Below, piece by piece: positions 42,321-51,406 of a stretch of 64,000 nucleotides of DNA. Below the pieces are notes generated by a model that saw only the letters and a list, made by a program, of their open reading frames with translations, was not told the origin of the DNA and did not search any database. Location of the stretch: assembly GCA_024234265.1 (NCBI GenBank), contig JACKOM010000004.1, positions 62,001 to 126,000 on the forward strand, in the 5' to 3' direction. The translations under genes were made by a program, and so were the position numbers. Within the stretch, counting starts at the first letter, position 1, and each line of letters opens with the position of its first letter. The stretch comes from Oceanospirillaceae bacterium (lineage in GTDB: Bacteria; Pseudomonadota; Gammaproteobacteria; Pseudomonadales; Oceanobacteraceae).

Positions 42321-43502
42321 ATGAAAAACGCAGCACGCTATTTACTCGCCGCATCATTGATCGCCAGCCTTGCAGGCTGCAACGAAGGCTCCTCAGGTTC
42401 AGAAGGGGTAAAAAAGGCACAATATTTTTACCCAACCAGCGCCGATCAATATGAAACAGGTGATGGCGACAACTCAGTAACATCTGCAATTGCTATTGAC
42501 ACCAACACTTCCTACAACAAGACCTTGTTTCCTGCTGGCGACCATGATTGGACTACCGTAGCTCTTACTGCAGGCACAAAATATGAAATTTCCGTCAATC
42601 AACTCTGTGCGACCTGCGACACTATCGTTGCATTGTATGAAGAAGCTGGTAATGGTTATTCACTCATTGCTTCAGATGACGATTTTATTCACTGGGACAG
42701 TGCTATCGTTTTTACTCCTGAAGAGAGTAAAGATTATTTTATTATGGTAAGCGCTCTAAACTTAGATAACGGGGTATCGAACTACACGTTAAACGTCCAC
42801 GAGTTTATTGATGCAGATGAAGATGAGTTTTCATCTTTCTACGATTGCAATGATAACGATAATACTATTTATCCAAGGGCCCTCGAAGGCAGAGAGGATA
42901 ACATTGACCAGGACTGCAATGGTTCTGACCTGCTCAGAAATACCAGCGACGATGAATTTGAACCTTGGGATTCCAATAAGAGTTACGCAACAGATTTACC
43001 CTTTATTCAATATAATCATGATGAGTCTGTATTTGTTTTTCAACAGCACGCAAATGATGTTCACACCCTGGACAGCACTTCAGATATAGATTGGTTTACA
43101 TTTACCATCCCTGCGCGCAGCGCCATTAATATGTACTCAGATTATCATACCGAAAATCTAAATTTATTATTCAATCTCTATAAAGAAGATGGCGTAACAC
43201 CAGCCGAAAACACTAAAGAACTTATCGAAAATAAAACCAATTCAACGGCTACTTATTACATTAAATTCAGCACTGCGTACAAAGAAGGAATGACAACCTT
43301 TGGTTATTACATGCCTTACGCTTTATTTATCGGCTTCGATAATGACAAAGATGGTTATTACAACATGGATTTCGCATCAAAACGTGATTGTAACGACAAC
43401 AACGCAAGTATTAACCCAGGTGCAGATGAAATCGATGGTGACAGTATTGACTCCAACTGCGATGGCAAAGACAACACCCCTGAGGTTATGCCTGCGACAT
43501 AA
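42321..43502 (+). CDS. Lipoprotein with MopE-like Asp/Asn-rich repeats
   Basis: The 393-residue protein has a lipobox (LAGC, Cys20). Two beta-rich domains resemble pre-peptidase C-terminal (PPC) modules (about 55-160 and 205-340), each followed by an Asp-rich MopE-type repeat. The first is at 164-203 (DADEDEFSSFYDCNDNDNTI, ending QDCNGSD) and the second at about 340-386 (DNDKDGYYNMD, CNDNNASINPGADEIDG, SNCDGKDN). Such repeats bind calcium or copper in related proteins. The gene is AT-richer than its neighbours and interrupts the conserved queG-orn order, so it looks acquired. A surface or extracellular role is inferred. Confidence 0.7.
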   Translation: MKNAARYLLAASLIASLAGCNEGSSGSEGVKKAQYFYPTSADQYETGDGDNSVTSAIAIDTNTSYNKTLFPAGDHDWTTVALTAGTKYEISVNQLCATCDTIVALYEEAGNGYSLIASDDDFIHWDSAIVFTPEESKDYFIMVSALNLDNGVSNYTLNVHEFIDADEDEFSSFYDCNDNDNTIYPRALEGREDNIDQDCNGSDLLRNTSDDEFEPWDSNKSYATDLPFIQYNHDESVFVFQQHANDVHTLDSTSDIDWFTFTIPARSAINMYSDYHTENLNLLFNLYKEDGVTPAENTKELIENKTNSTATYYIKFSTAYKEGMTTFGYYMPYALFIGFDNDKDGYYNMDFASKRDCNDNNASINPGADEIDGDSIDSNCDGKDNTPEVMPAT

Positions 43503-43519
43503 TTTTCAGCGCGCATCTC

Positions 43520-43555
43520 AATAAAAAACGGCGCTAATGCGCCGTTTTTTATTGA
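43520..43555 (+). terminator. Rho-independent terminator after the MopE-like gene
   Basis: AAAAAACGGCGC/GCGCCGTTTTTT with loop TAAT lies about 20 bp after the stop. A-rich on the other side, it may also act on the HopJ-family gene converging from the right. Confidence 0.85.
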
Positions 43556-43570
43556 GAAATCCCGAAAAAT

Positions 43571-43915
43571 TTATTTTTCTGTTAACGCCTGCCCTGCAAA
43601 CTCCACCCCTGCCCAGCCAGTCTGCATAAAATTGCGGATATTCTGATGGTCATTTGCTTCAGGGTGTTGCAATACATCGTCGCGGTAATAGGCACCAAAG
43701 CAGTTTAAGGTTTGCTGCTCGTTAAAACCCTGTAATTTGGCAAACGCAAATAATTTGCAGGAGCCATTATTCTGCCCGGCGGCATTATCCACATTACCGT
43801 TTCTGAAACTGGTTGGGGCGAAATCATACAGAGCTTCAATCACCGCCATGGTATCGGTGAATTGCAGATTTTCCGGCTGGTTATTCAGGGTATTTAAAAA
43901 GGTTTGCAGGTTCAT
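43571..43915 (-). CDS. HopJ family (type III effector HopJ-like) housekeeping protein
   Basis: The 114-residue protein carries the family pattern: FTDTMAVIEALYDFAPTSFRNG, AGQNNGSCKLFAFAKLQGF, CFGAYYRDDVL and DHQNIRNFMQTGWAGVEF. Despite the name, it is common in free-living marine and soil proteobacteria, and nothing here suggests a secretion system. Function unknown. I start at 43915 (MNLQTFLNTL), which matches the family's N terminus. Confidence 0.85.
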   Translation of the reverse strand: MNLQTFLNTLNNQPENLQFTDTMAVIEALYDFAPTSFRNGNVDNAAGQNNGSCKLFAFAKLQGFNEQQTLNCFGAYYRDDVLQHPEANDHQNIRNFMQTGWAGVEFAGQALTEK

Positions 43916-43925
43916 ATTTTCTCTT

Positions 43926-43957
43926 CTTAAAAAAAGCCCGTGACGGGCACGGGCTGA
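43926..43957 (-). terminator. Rho-independent terminator after orn
   Basis: On the minus strand AGCCCGTGCCCGTCACGGGCT is followed by seven Ts, between the orn stop and the HopJ-family start. Confidence 0.75.
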
Positions 43958-43978
43958 CAAACAATGGTGCAAGGCTGC

Positions 43979-44521
43979 TTAAATCGACATGACGTTTTTT
44001 CGGTAGAATTTAAGCTCTTCGATGGATTCACGGATATCATCCAGCGCCTGGTGGCTGCCCTGTTTTTTCAGGCCGGCCAGCACTTCCGGTTTCCAGCGGC
44101 GCACCAGTTCTTTGAGGGTGCTGACATCCATATTGCGATAGTGAAAATAACGCTCTAATTCGGGCATATATTTGTTCAGGAAACGGCGGTCCTGGTGCAC
44201 GCTGTTACCGCAGATAGGTGAAGCACCGGCTTCCACGTGTTGCATCAGGAAGGCAATGGTCTGGCGCTCGGCTTCGGCGGTATCGATTTTACTGTCACGC
44301 ACACGCTGGGTCAGGCCGGAGGCACCGTGGGTTTTTACGTTCCATTCGTCCATCAGGGCCAGGACGGAATCCGGATGGTGCACCGCAAATACAGGGCCTT
44401 CGGCAATCAGATTGAGCTGGGAATCGGTCACTATGGTGGCGATTTCAATGATCACATCGGTTTCTGGCTCGAGGCCGGTCATTTCCAGATCAATCCAGAT
44501 CAGGTTCTGTTTTTTGTCCAT
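43979..44521 (-). CDS. orn: Oligoribonuclease
   Basis: The 180-residue DEDDh exonuclease has motif I WIDLEMTGLEPETD at residues 10-23, and NSVHQDRRFLNKYMPELE and LDDIRESIEELKFYR later. It degrades 2-5 nt RNA and, in c-di-GMP signalling, pGpG. It is divergent from rsgA, with starts 69 bp apart, the usual arrangement. Confidence 0.96.
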   Translation of the reverse strand: MDKKQNLIWIDLEMTGLEPETDVIIEIATIVTDSQLNLIAEGPVFAVHHPDSVLALMDEWNVKTHGASGLTQRVRDSKIDTAEAERQTIAFLMQHVEAGASPICGNSVHQDRRFLNKYMPELERYFHYRNMDVSTLKELVRRWKPEVLAGLKKQGSHQALDDIRESIEELKFYRKNVMSI

Positions 44522-44590
44522 GGGGACTCCGGGTTAGGCGTTTTGACTATTTGGGGTAGAATAGCAGGCTTGCCCACTGACCTCACCCCT

Positions 44591-45628
44591 ATGACCAAAC
44601 GAAAACTCACACGACAGCAGGCCTGGCGTATCGAAAAGATACAGGACGAACGCGCCCAGCGGGCCAATAAAAAAGAGGCCAAAATCAGCGAACACCTCGA
44701 AAGTGGTGAGCTTGGCCCCGAGCAAAACGGCATTATCATCGCCCACTTTGGCACCCAGGTGCTGGTGGAGGGTGAGGATGGCACGCAGCTGCGCTGTTAT
44801 ATGCGTGCCAACTTAGGTGGCCTAGTCACCGGCGACCGGGTGGTGTGGTGCACAGGGGTGGATGGCACCGGCATAGTGGTGGCAAGGGGCCAGCGCCATT
44901 CTGAATTGCAGCGCCCCAACAGCCATGGGGAATTAAAACCCGTGGCCGCCAACGTGGATTACATGGTGATTGTGGTGGCCCCTGAGCCGGAAGCGCACCG
45001 CAACCTGATTGACCGTTATTTGGTCGCCGCGGAAAACAGCGACATACTGCCGGTGTTGTGTCTGAATAAAATGGATTTAATCGACGATGATAACCACGCC
45101 CATTTCGCACAAATGGTGGCGGATTATCAGGCAATTGGTTACACCTTTATTCTCGCCTGCACCAAAATTGAAGAAGGGCTGGATGATTTAAAAGTCTTTT
45201 TAAAAGACAAAATCAGTGTATTTGTCGGCCAATCCGGCGTGGGCAAAAGCTCGATTATTCAGGCGTTATTGCCCGACGAAGATATCCGCGTAGGTAAACT
45301 TTCCGAAGGCACGCGCAAGGGTAAACACACCACAACCACCGCGCATTTATTTCACTTCCCCTCCGGCGGAGATTTAATCGATTCACCCGGTATCCGCGAA
45401 TTTGGCCTGTGGCACATGGATATGGAAGAAGTGTTATACGGTTTCCGTGAATTCCGCCCCTACCTCGGGCACTGTAAATTCCGCGATTGTGCCCACCTTG
45501 AAGAACCGGGCTGCGCAATTCGCAAAGCCCATGAGGATGGCAAAATCAGCGATTTGCGTATGTTCAATTTCCAGCAAATTGTAGCGTCATTAAATGATGT
45601 GAATATGCGCTGGAATGGCGGGAATTAA
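44591..45628 (+). CDS. rsgA: Ribosome small-subunit-dependent GTPase RsgA
   Basis: The 345-residue circularly permuted GTPase has an N-terminal OB domain, then G4 LNKMDL (about residue 155), G1 GQSGVGKSSIIQAL (about 216-229) and G3 DSPGIREFGL. The zinc site is C-FRDCAHLEEPGC. It releases assembly factors from the 30S subunit. The ATG at 44591 (MTKRKLTRQQ) is the normal family start; in-frame sequence before it overlaps orn. Confidence 0.96.
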   Translation: MTKRKLTRQQAWRIEKIQDERAQRANKKEAKISEHLESGELGPEQNGIIIAHFGTQVLVEGEDGTQLRCYMRANLGGLVTGDRVVWCTGVDGTGIVVARGQRHSELQRPNSHGELKPVAANVDYMVIVVAPEPEAHRNLIDRYLVAAENSDILPVLCLNKMDLIDDDNHAHFAQMVADYQAIGYTFILACTKIEEGLDDLKVFLKDKISVFVGQSGVGKSSIIQALLPDEDIRVGKLSEGTRKGKHTTTTAHLFHFPSGGDLIDSPGIREFGLWHMDMEEVLYGFREFRPYLGHCKFRDCAHLEEPGCAIRKAHEDGKISDLRMFNFQQIVASLNDVNMRWNGGN

Positions 45629-45661
45629 TTCCTTTCTTGGAGCAATCACTGAGGAATCTAC

Positions 45662-45785
45662 GTAAAAACGTAGGCGAGGCAGCCAGAACAAGGCAAAAAC
45701 AAACGAAAAAGCGCAGTTTATGAATAATAAATGAGCATTTTGAGTTTGTTTTTAACAAAGTTCTGGCAACGCAGGCAGTTTTTAC
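45662..45785. repeat. MITE-like repeat with imperfect terminal inverted repeats, short form
   Basis: Its ends GTAAAAAC...CCAGAAC (left) and GTTCTGGC...GTTTTTAC (right) are imperfect inverted repeats of about 26 bp. The interior (CGAAAAAGCGCAGTTTAT, AATGAGCATTT) matches the copy at 8521-8712 in the same orientation, without the ~56-bp hairpin insert. It fills the gap between the convergent genes rsgA and motB. Confidence 0.75.
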
Positions 45786-45789
45786 TCAT

Positions 45790-46800
45790 TTACCAGAAGG
45801 CTTCATCCTTCGTATCCGGCGGATTATCGTACGGATTTTTAGAGTCCTGACGTTGTTTTTGTAATTGCTGAATCACGCCCTGGGTTTTCTGCACTGCAGT
45901 ATCGCGCTGCACATCATCCTGTTTGGCATCCCCTTCCACGGGCGAATAACCACCGGCACGGGATTCAATGGCTTTTTCAGTGCGTTTATTTAATACCACC
46001 AGGGCAATGCGGCGGTTCACCGGGCTGCCGGGGTGTTCAGTATCAAAATGGGCTTTATCACCCATGCCCACCACCTGCGCCACTTTCACTTCCTCTAAAC
46101 CCGCATCGGATAATGCACGCCGCGCGGAGTTAGCCCGTTTGGCGGATAATTCCCAGTTACCGGCATCCCACGGATTATTGGTGCCGGAACTGTCGGTATG
46201 GCCGGTAATGGATATGCGGTTAGGCACGGAATTTAAAATCGGGGCGAGGGTGTAGAGAATATCCTCGGCATAATATTTTAATTTGTCTGAGCCTGGGTCA
46301 AACATGGGGCGGTTGGTTTTATCCACCACCTGAATGCGCAAACCTTCGCTGGTGATATCCACCATGATCTGGTCTTTGTAGGGACTCAGGGTCGCACTCT
46401 GATTAATTTTGTCCTGGAAATCGGCTTCCATTTCTTCGAGGCGGGCGCGTTCGATGGCATCGGCGGCACTTTCAATTTCTTCGGCATTAAGCACCTTGGT
46501 GGGGTCGACGGTTTGCGTCTGGGCGACGTTATCGGCAACAGAGGGGCTGCCACCTAAATCGATTACCCATTTACTGGGTACTTTTTTACCGTCTTCAAAC
46601 GCTGCCGGGTCTTTGAAATAACCGGAAATAGCGGCTTTTTCTTCTTCGTTGGAGGAGTTAATAATCCACAGCAAAATAAACAGCGCCATCATCGCCATGG
46701 CAAAGTCGGCAAGGGCTACTTTCCACGCACCACCATGGGCACCATGCCGGCCCTTTTTAATACGGCGGATAATAATATTTTGCTGTTCGAACTTATCCAT
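45790..46800 (-). CDS. motB: Flagellar motor stator protein MotB
   Basis: The 336-residue protein has one membrane helix near the N terminus with the proton-channel Asp (VALADFAMAMMALFILLWII, about residues 28-47). A linker follows, then a peptidoglycan-binding OmpA-like domain (about 170-270: LRIQVVDKTNRPMFDPGSDKL, ISITGHTDSSGTNN, LSAKRANSARRALSDAGL). A long Gln-rich tail follows. It starts 1 base before the motA stop in the usual motA-motB pair. The Asp in the channel indicates proton use in related motors. Confidence 0.95.
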   Translation of the reverse strand: MDKFEQQNIIIRRIKKGRHGAHGGAWKVALADFAMAMMALFILLWIINSSNEEEKAAISGYFKDPAAFEDGKKVPSKWVIDLGGSPSVADNVAQTQTVDPTKVLNAEEIESAADAIERARLEEMEADFQDKINQSATLSPYKDQIMVDITSEGLRIQVVDKTNRPMFDPGSDKLKYYAEDILYTLAPILNSVPNRISITGHTDSSGTNNPWDAGNWELSAKRANSARRALSDAGLEEVKVAQVVGMGDKAHFDTEHPGSPVNRRIALVVLNKRTEKAIESRAGGYSPVEGDAKQDDVQRDTAVQKTQGVIQQLQKQRQDSKNPYDNPPDTKDEAFW

Positions 46801-47652
46801 TTAACGGGACCGCACTTTATTTTCGAGCTGCATAAAGGTTGGTCTGTCATGGCTGAACAGCACTTTGCGGCCAAATTCCACCGCCAAGGCAGGTGGCATA
46901 CCATTCACCGATGCCACGATTGAGGCTTTTACCGCTTCGTATAATTTAATTTCGTCGTGGGCATTGTGCTCCATGGAGGCTGCAATCGGCCCAAAAATAC
47001 CGTAACCGAATAACACCCCGGTAAAGGTACCCACCAGCGCCGCCGCTACGTGCCGCCCCAGTTCGGCAGCATCACCGCCGATGGCGCTCATGGTGATTAC
47101 AATCCCCATTACTGCCGCAACAATACCAAACCCCGGCATGGAATCGGCCATGCGCTGTACGGCCATGGATGGCTGGGTTAATTCATGCAAGCGCCCGTCG
47201 ATTTCCATATCCATCAAGGCATCGATTTCGTGGGCCTGCATGTTGCCCGAAGCAATTAAACGGAAATAATCGGCGATGAAGTTCGCTAACGATTCATTCG
47301 CCACCACCGCGGGGTAACGGCTGAAAATACCGCTGGATTTAGGGTTTTCCACATCCTGCTCGATGGACATCATGCCTTCTTTGCGGCTTTTATCGAGGAT
47401 GTCATATACCACCGCCAGCACATCCATATGCATGCGGTTGCCGTTTTTACTGCCGGTAATCACTGCGGGAAAGGCTTTTAAAACGGCTTTGTGCACGGAC
47501 ATAGGGTTACTGACGATGTAAGCCCCGATTGCCGCACCGCAAATAATCAGAAATTCATAGGGCTGCCACAGGGCCATCAGCTCGCCGTGGGAGCCAACAT
47601 AGCCGTACAAAACACTCGCAATAACGATGATATAACCAATAACGAACAGCAT
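46801..47652 (-). CDS. motA: Flagellar motor stator protein MotA
   Basis: The 283-residue membrane protein has four helices. Two are at the N terminus (FVIGYIIVIASVLYGYVG and EFLIICGAAIGAYIVSN); the second pair is near 175-235 (MPGFGIVAAVMGIVITMSAI and AALVGTFTGVLFGYGIFGPIA). A cytoplasmic loop lies between. It forms the ion-conducting stator with MotB. No other flagellar gene is in the window, as expected for this conserved location. Confidence 0.95.
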   Translation of the reverse strand: MLFVIGYIIVIASVLYGYVGSHGELMALWQPYEFLIICGAAIGAYIVSNPMSVHKAVLKAFPAVITGSKNGNRMHMDVLAVVYDILDKSRKEGMMSIEQDVENPKSSGIFSRYPAVVANESLANFIADYFRLIASGNMQAHEIDALMDMEIDGRLHELTQPSMAVQRMADSMPGFGIVAAVMGIVITMSAIGGDAAELGRHVAAALVGTFTGVLFGYGIFGPIAASMEHNAHDEIKLYEAVKASIVASVNGMPPALAVEFGRKVLFSHDRPTFMQLENKVRSR

Positions 47653-47771
47653 GTCCCTATTCCCTGTTGCCTGCTGGCACTAAGTTCGTCAGTCAGCCGC
47701 CACAGAGCTGGGCAGCGACTATAGTGAAGTTAAGGTCAGATAATCGTTTTCCTCAAATCAGAAAGGATGCA

Positions 47772-49403
47772 ATGACAGTTAAAGGTATCAAAGGCTGGAT
47801 GAACCGCTGCCGGGAACTGGTTTTGCCTGTGATGGCGGGCAGCGTGCAGCTGCTCACCCGGCAGATCAAAAGTGGCGCTTCTCTGGGGGATATGTCCGAT
47901 ACCCTGGCCCGCGATCCGGCCCTTGCCACCCATGTATTTGTGGCGGCCAACCTGCGTAACCGCCAGGCCGACAACGAAATTCTCAATGCCCACCATGTGA
48001 TGAGCCTGCTCGGCCTGCAGGGCCTGATCGACAGCCTCAAGCCCCTGTTAAAACTGCCGCTCGAAGAACACAACGCCTACCACAGCGCCTTTTATCAGGC
48101 CCAGCAAAACAGCCTGCTGGCGGCGCGCATCGCCGGGCACTTTGCGGAAATCAGCGGGATTGGCAACCGCGAACGTATTCAGTGGGCCTGCCTGATGGCG
48201 GGTGCACCGCACTGGTTGCTGTGGCGGGCGGCCTATCCGGAAATGCGCCAGATTGATTACCTGTGTTTCAGCCGTCACCAGCTGCGCAAAAAAGCAGAAA
48301 TGCATATTCTCGGCTGCCATACGGAAGACCTGTGCCGCATGCTCGGGCGGGAAATGCGTCTGCCCGCCACGGCCCAGCTGGCACTGGAATCCGCCCAGTT
48401 ACCCAGCCTGCGGGAGTGGGCATTGTTACTGCGCAATGATTACCGCCGCCACATTGATGAAAACCCTCGCCTGAAACTTCTGTTGCGTCAGCCCCATGTA
48501 CTGATTGCCTGCTGCCAGCACCTCTGTGCCCAGCTTGAACATGGCTGGCACAGGCGCAAAAGCCAGCGCGCCATGCTGATGCTGGCCCGGTTATGCGGCC
48601 AGGATGTGCACACCAGCCACCAGCATTGTCGTAATATTGCCCTGGAACTGAGCCGCAGTTATGCCATACCGGATGTACGCCCCCTGGCGGCCAGCCTGCT
48701 GAACAATGCACAACATGCCAGCGTGCCGGAGCCCATCACCTGCATCACCGCTGCACTGGCGGCCGATATGCAACCCCATATCCGCACAACCGCAGCCGTG
48801 GACGATGGCAAAACCAAGCAGCAAAACGGCCAGCGTGGCCCGGCCCTGCAGCACAGCCATGGGGAAATTCCACCACGGGCAATGAACAACCAACTGATGG
48901 AAAACGTGTTTGCACAATTCACTGCTGAGGTCAGCGGCTTTAAAGATATCCACCACATATTGCTGACCTGCAATAAAGCCCTGCACGAAGGCTTAGGCAT
49001 GCGCCGCGCGTTTATCTGCGTATTAACCAAAACCGGCGATACCCTGCGTGCTGTGTATAACGTCGGTGTCGAACCTGAAAACCCCGTGCGCAAACTCAGC
49101 ATCCCCCTGCAGGAAAACCGCTTTTTCAGCAAATTGCTGCAAAAACCCTCCAGCCTGAAAGTGGATAATTACAACTACGTCCAGGTACGCAATATGCTCA
49201 GCCAGGAGGTGCTCGACACCCTCGCCAATAAAAATTTTATGGCCATGTCGCTGTTCGCCAACCACAAACCCATCGGTGTGGTGTACACGGACGCCAGTAA
49301 AGACGAGCAGCAAATCAGCGAAAACGAATACGACATTTTCAAAAAAATCTGCCATTTCACCAGTGAAGCCATCGACCACTACGCTACCACCCAGCGTAAA
49401 TGA
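47772..49403 (+). CDS. HDOD-domain protein with C-terminal GAF-like domain
   Basis: The 543-residue protein has an N-terminal HDOD domain (about 15-220: VQLLTRQIKSGASLGDMSDTLARDPALATHVFVAANL...HHVMSLLGLQGLIDSL). A helical middle follows. A GAF-like domain (about 385-540) starts with a helical lead and FKDIHHILLTCNKALHEGLGMRRAFICVL. HDOD proteins relay signals to phosphodiesterases or kinases; no enzymatic residues are expected. AAAGGA precedes the ATG at 47772. It is divergent from motA, which suggests a link to motility control, by context only. Confidence 0.75.
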   Translation: MTVKGIKGWMNRCRELVLPVMAGSVQLLTRQIKSGASLGDMSDTLARDPALATHVFVAANLRNRQADNEILNAHHVMSLLGLQGLIDSLKPLLKLPLEEHNAYHSAFYQAQQNSLLAARIAGHFAEISGIGNRERIQWACLMAGAPHWLLWRAAYPEMRQIDYLCFSRHQLRKKAEMHILGCHTEDLCRMLGREMRLPATAQLALESAQLPSLREWALLLRNDYRRHIDENPRLKLLLRQPHVLIACCQHLCAQLEHGWHRRKSQRAMLMLARLCGQDVHTSHQHCRNIALELSRSYAIPDVRPLAASLLNNAQHASVPEPITCITAALAADMQPHIRTTAAVDDGKTKQQNGQRGPALQHSHGEIPPRAMNNQLMENVFAQFTAEVSGFKDIHHILLTCNKALHEGLGMRRAFICVLTKTGDTLRAVYNVGVEPENPVRKLSIPLQENRFFSKLLQKPSSLKVDNYNYVQVRNMLSQEVLDTLANKNFMAMSLFANHKPIGVVYTDASKDEQQISENEYDIFKKICHFTSEAIDHYATTQRK

Positions 49404-49464
49404 ACGTCTGTCAGACAGGGCCTGTTTACGGTAAGCTTGCCGCCAATTTGACAGGAGCGGCACC

Positions 49465-50271
49465 ATGACACTTCCCCTGATAATTGAACCCGCAGAATTA
49501 CACGCTGCACTGCAAAACCCGGATTTACTGATTCTGGATTTAAGCCGTGCCGAAACCTATGCCCAGGCCCATGTGCCCGGCGCTATTTTTGTGGACTTCA
49601 AAGATACCCAACTCGGCGTGCAACCCACCCCCGGCGCATTACCACCCCTGGCCCAGCTGGAGCTGCTGTTTTCCCGGGTAGGTTTAAGCGCCGATAAACA
49701 TGTGGTGGTTTATGACGACGAAGGCAGCGGCTGGGCTGGCCGCCTGATCTGGATTTTCGACATGATTGGCCACACCCGTTACAGCTGCTTAAACGGCGGT
49801 ATTCACGCCTGGCTGGCAGCGGAACTGCCCGTGGAAAAAACACCCGCCCAGGCAACACCTACCACCTACAAAATTGGCGAGCTGCACCACGAATTTGCCA
49901 TGGAAATGGATGAAATTCAGGCGCGCCTCGGCAGTGATCTGCAAATCTGGGATGCACGCTCCGCCGCCGAATACAAAGGCGAAAAAGTAGTGGGTAAACA
50001 CGGCGGGCATATCCCCGGTGCGAAAAACTACGAATGGACCCGCGGCATGGACAGCCAACGCCAGCTGCGCATTAAAGAACGCGATGTACTGGTGGCCGAA
50101 TTAAATGCCGCCGGTATTGTGCTCGACAAAGAAACCGTCACCCACTGCCAGACCCACCACAGATCCGGTTATACCTATCTGCTGGGCAAACACCTTGGCA
50201 TGAACATCAAAGGCTTCCCCGGCTCATGGGCACAATGGGGCAGCTCAGATACCACTCCAAAAGAACTGTAA
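49465..50271 (+). CDS. rhdA: Thiosulfate sulfurtransferase (rhodanese), RhdA-like
   Basis: The 268-residue protein has two rhodanese domains. The second (C-terminal) carries the active Cys in HCQTHHRSGYTYLL, near residue 229. The CQTHHRS loop is that of Azotobacter RhdA. The first domain lacks a Cys at this position. It moves sulfane sulfur from thiosulfate to acceptors. The position immediately before psd matches the Pseudomonas order. Confidence 0.9.
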   Translation: MTLPLIIEPAELHAALQNPDLLILDLSRAETYAQAHVPGAIFVDFKDTQLGVQPTPGALPPLAQLELLFSRVGLSADKHVVVYDDEGSGWAGRLIWIFDMIGHTRYSCLNGGIHAWLAAELPVEKTPAQATPTTYKIGELHHEFAMEMDEIQARLGSDLQIWDARSAAEYKGEKVVGKHGGHIPGAKNYEWTRGMDSQRQLRIKERDVLVAELNAAGIVLDKETVTHCQTHHRSGYTYLLGKHLGMNIKGFPGSWAQWGSSDTTPKEL

Positions 50272-50287
50272 AAATCAGGAACTCAGC

Positions 50288-51142
50288 GTGATTAAATTTT
50301 TATTTATTCTGTTTCAGTATTTAGTGCCGCAGCACGGCATTTCCCGTCTGGTGGGTTATTTTGCCGCCAGCGAAAATACCCGTATTAAAAATACCTTTAT
50401 CACCCGCTTTGCCGCCAAATATCAGATCAACATGGCCGAAGCAAAAGAAGAAAACCCTACTGCGTACCCTTCTTTTAATGCTTTTTTTACCCGCGCATTA
50501 AAAGACGGCATGCGCCCCATCGACAGCACTGCCAATGCCCTGGTGAGCCCTGCTGATGGTGCCATCAGCCAGCTGGGTGATATCAAACAGGGGCGTGTAT
50601 TTCAGGCTAAAGGCCGGGATTACAGCGTCACCGAACTGCTCGGCGGTGATGCGCAGCTGGCCGCGCAATTTGAGGACGGCCACTTCATGACCATCTACCT
50701 CTCCCCCCGTGATTACCACCGAGTACACATGCCAATCGAAGGCAAACTGGTGAAAACCGTGTACGTGCCGGGGGATTTATTCAGTGTTAACCCCACCACA
50801 GCCCAGAACGTGCCGGCACTGTTTGCCCGTAACGAACGACTGGTGTGTATTTTTGATACCCCGGTGGGCCAGGTCGCTTCTGTGATGGTTGGCGCCATGA
50901 TTGTGGCCGGCATCGAAACCGTATGGTCAGGTCAGGTATGTCCCCTGCCGAAAAAACCACAGACAGTGGAGTTCAACGGCAGCGAAATCCTGCTGGGTAA
51001 AGGTGCCGAAATGGGCCGCTTCAAACTCGGTTCCACCGTGGTGCTGTGCCTGCCTAAGGGTAGTGTGAGCTTTAACGCCGGTCTGGCGGAAGATTCCGTT
51101 TTACGCATGGGTGAAAAAATAGGCACCCTGAACCTCGCCTGA
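50288..51142 (+). CDS. psd: Phosphatidylserine decarboxylase proenzyme
   Basis: The 284-residue protein has the autoprocessing LGST motif at about residues 251-254 (FKLGSTVVLCLPKG), where the Ser becomes the pyruvoyl group. HRVHMPIEGKL and FARNERLVCIFDTP are family blocks. It makes phosphatidylethanolamine at the inner membrane. It follows rhdA by 16 bp, so an operon is likely. Confidence 0.95.
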   Translation: MIKFLFILFQYLVPQHGISRLVGYFAASENTRIKNTFITRFAAKYQINMAEAKEENPTAYPSFNAFFTRALKDGMRPIDSTANALVSPADGAISQLGDIKQGRVFQAKGRDYSVTELLGGDAQLAAQFEDGHFMTIYLSPRDYHRVHMPIEGKLVKTVYVPGDLFSVNPTTAQNVPALFARNERLVCIFDTPVGQVASVMVGAMIVAGIETVWSGQVCPLPKKPQTVEFNGSEILLGKGAEMGRFKLGSTVVLCLPKGSVSFNAGLAEDSVLRMGEKIGTLNLA

Positions 51143-51148
51143 CTCTAA

Positions 51149-51171
51149 AAGCTGGCACGTTAGTGCCAGCT
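51149..51171 (+). terminator. Hairpin after psd, weak terminator candidate
   Basis: AGCTGGCAC-GTTA-GTGCCAGCT forms a perfect 9-bp stem right after the stop, but no T-run follows. It may slow transcription or protect the 3' end. Confidence 0.4.
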
Positions 51172-51406
51172 AACCTCTGCAGGCCCGTTTTTCCGGCTAA
51201 TGACTTGTTTTTCCAGCAGTTATGAACTGAACTCAAATGTGGGTATTCCCGGCCAAAAACAGCATATTGTTGGCGGTTGCTTACTTTTCTCCGTAAAATG
51301 CGGCTCAGGAACAAACATCGGAATTGTTTGATCCATAAGCAGCAGTGATTCAAAAACAGAATAAGGAGATTCTCACTTGCTGGCAGTAACCGAGGAGAAG
51401 GCAAAC

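Noticed and set aside
43571..43915. HopJ annotation as a type III secreted effector
   Set aside because: The family name comes from a plant pathogen, but homologues are widespread in free-living bacteria and no secretion genes are nearby; treated as a housekeeping protein of unknown function.
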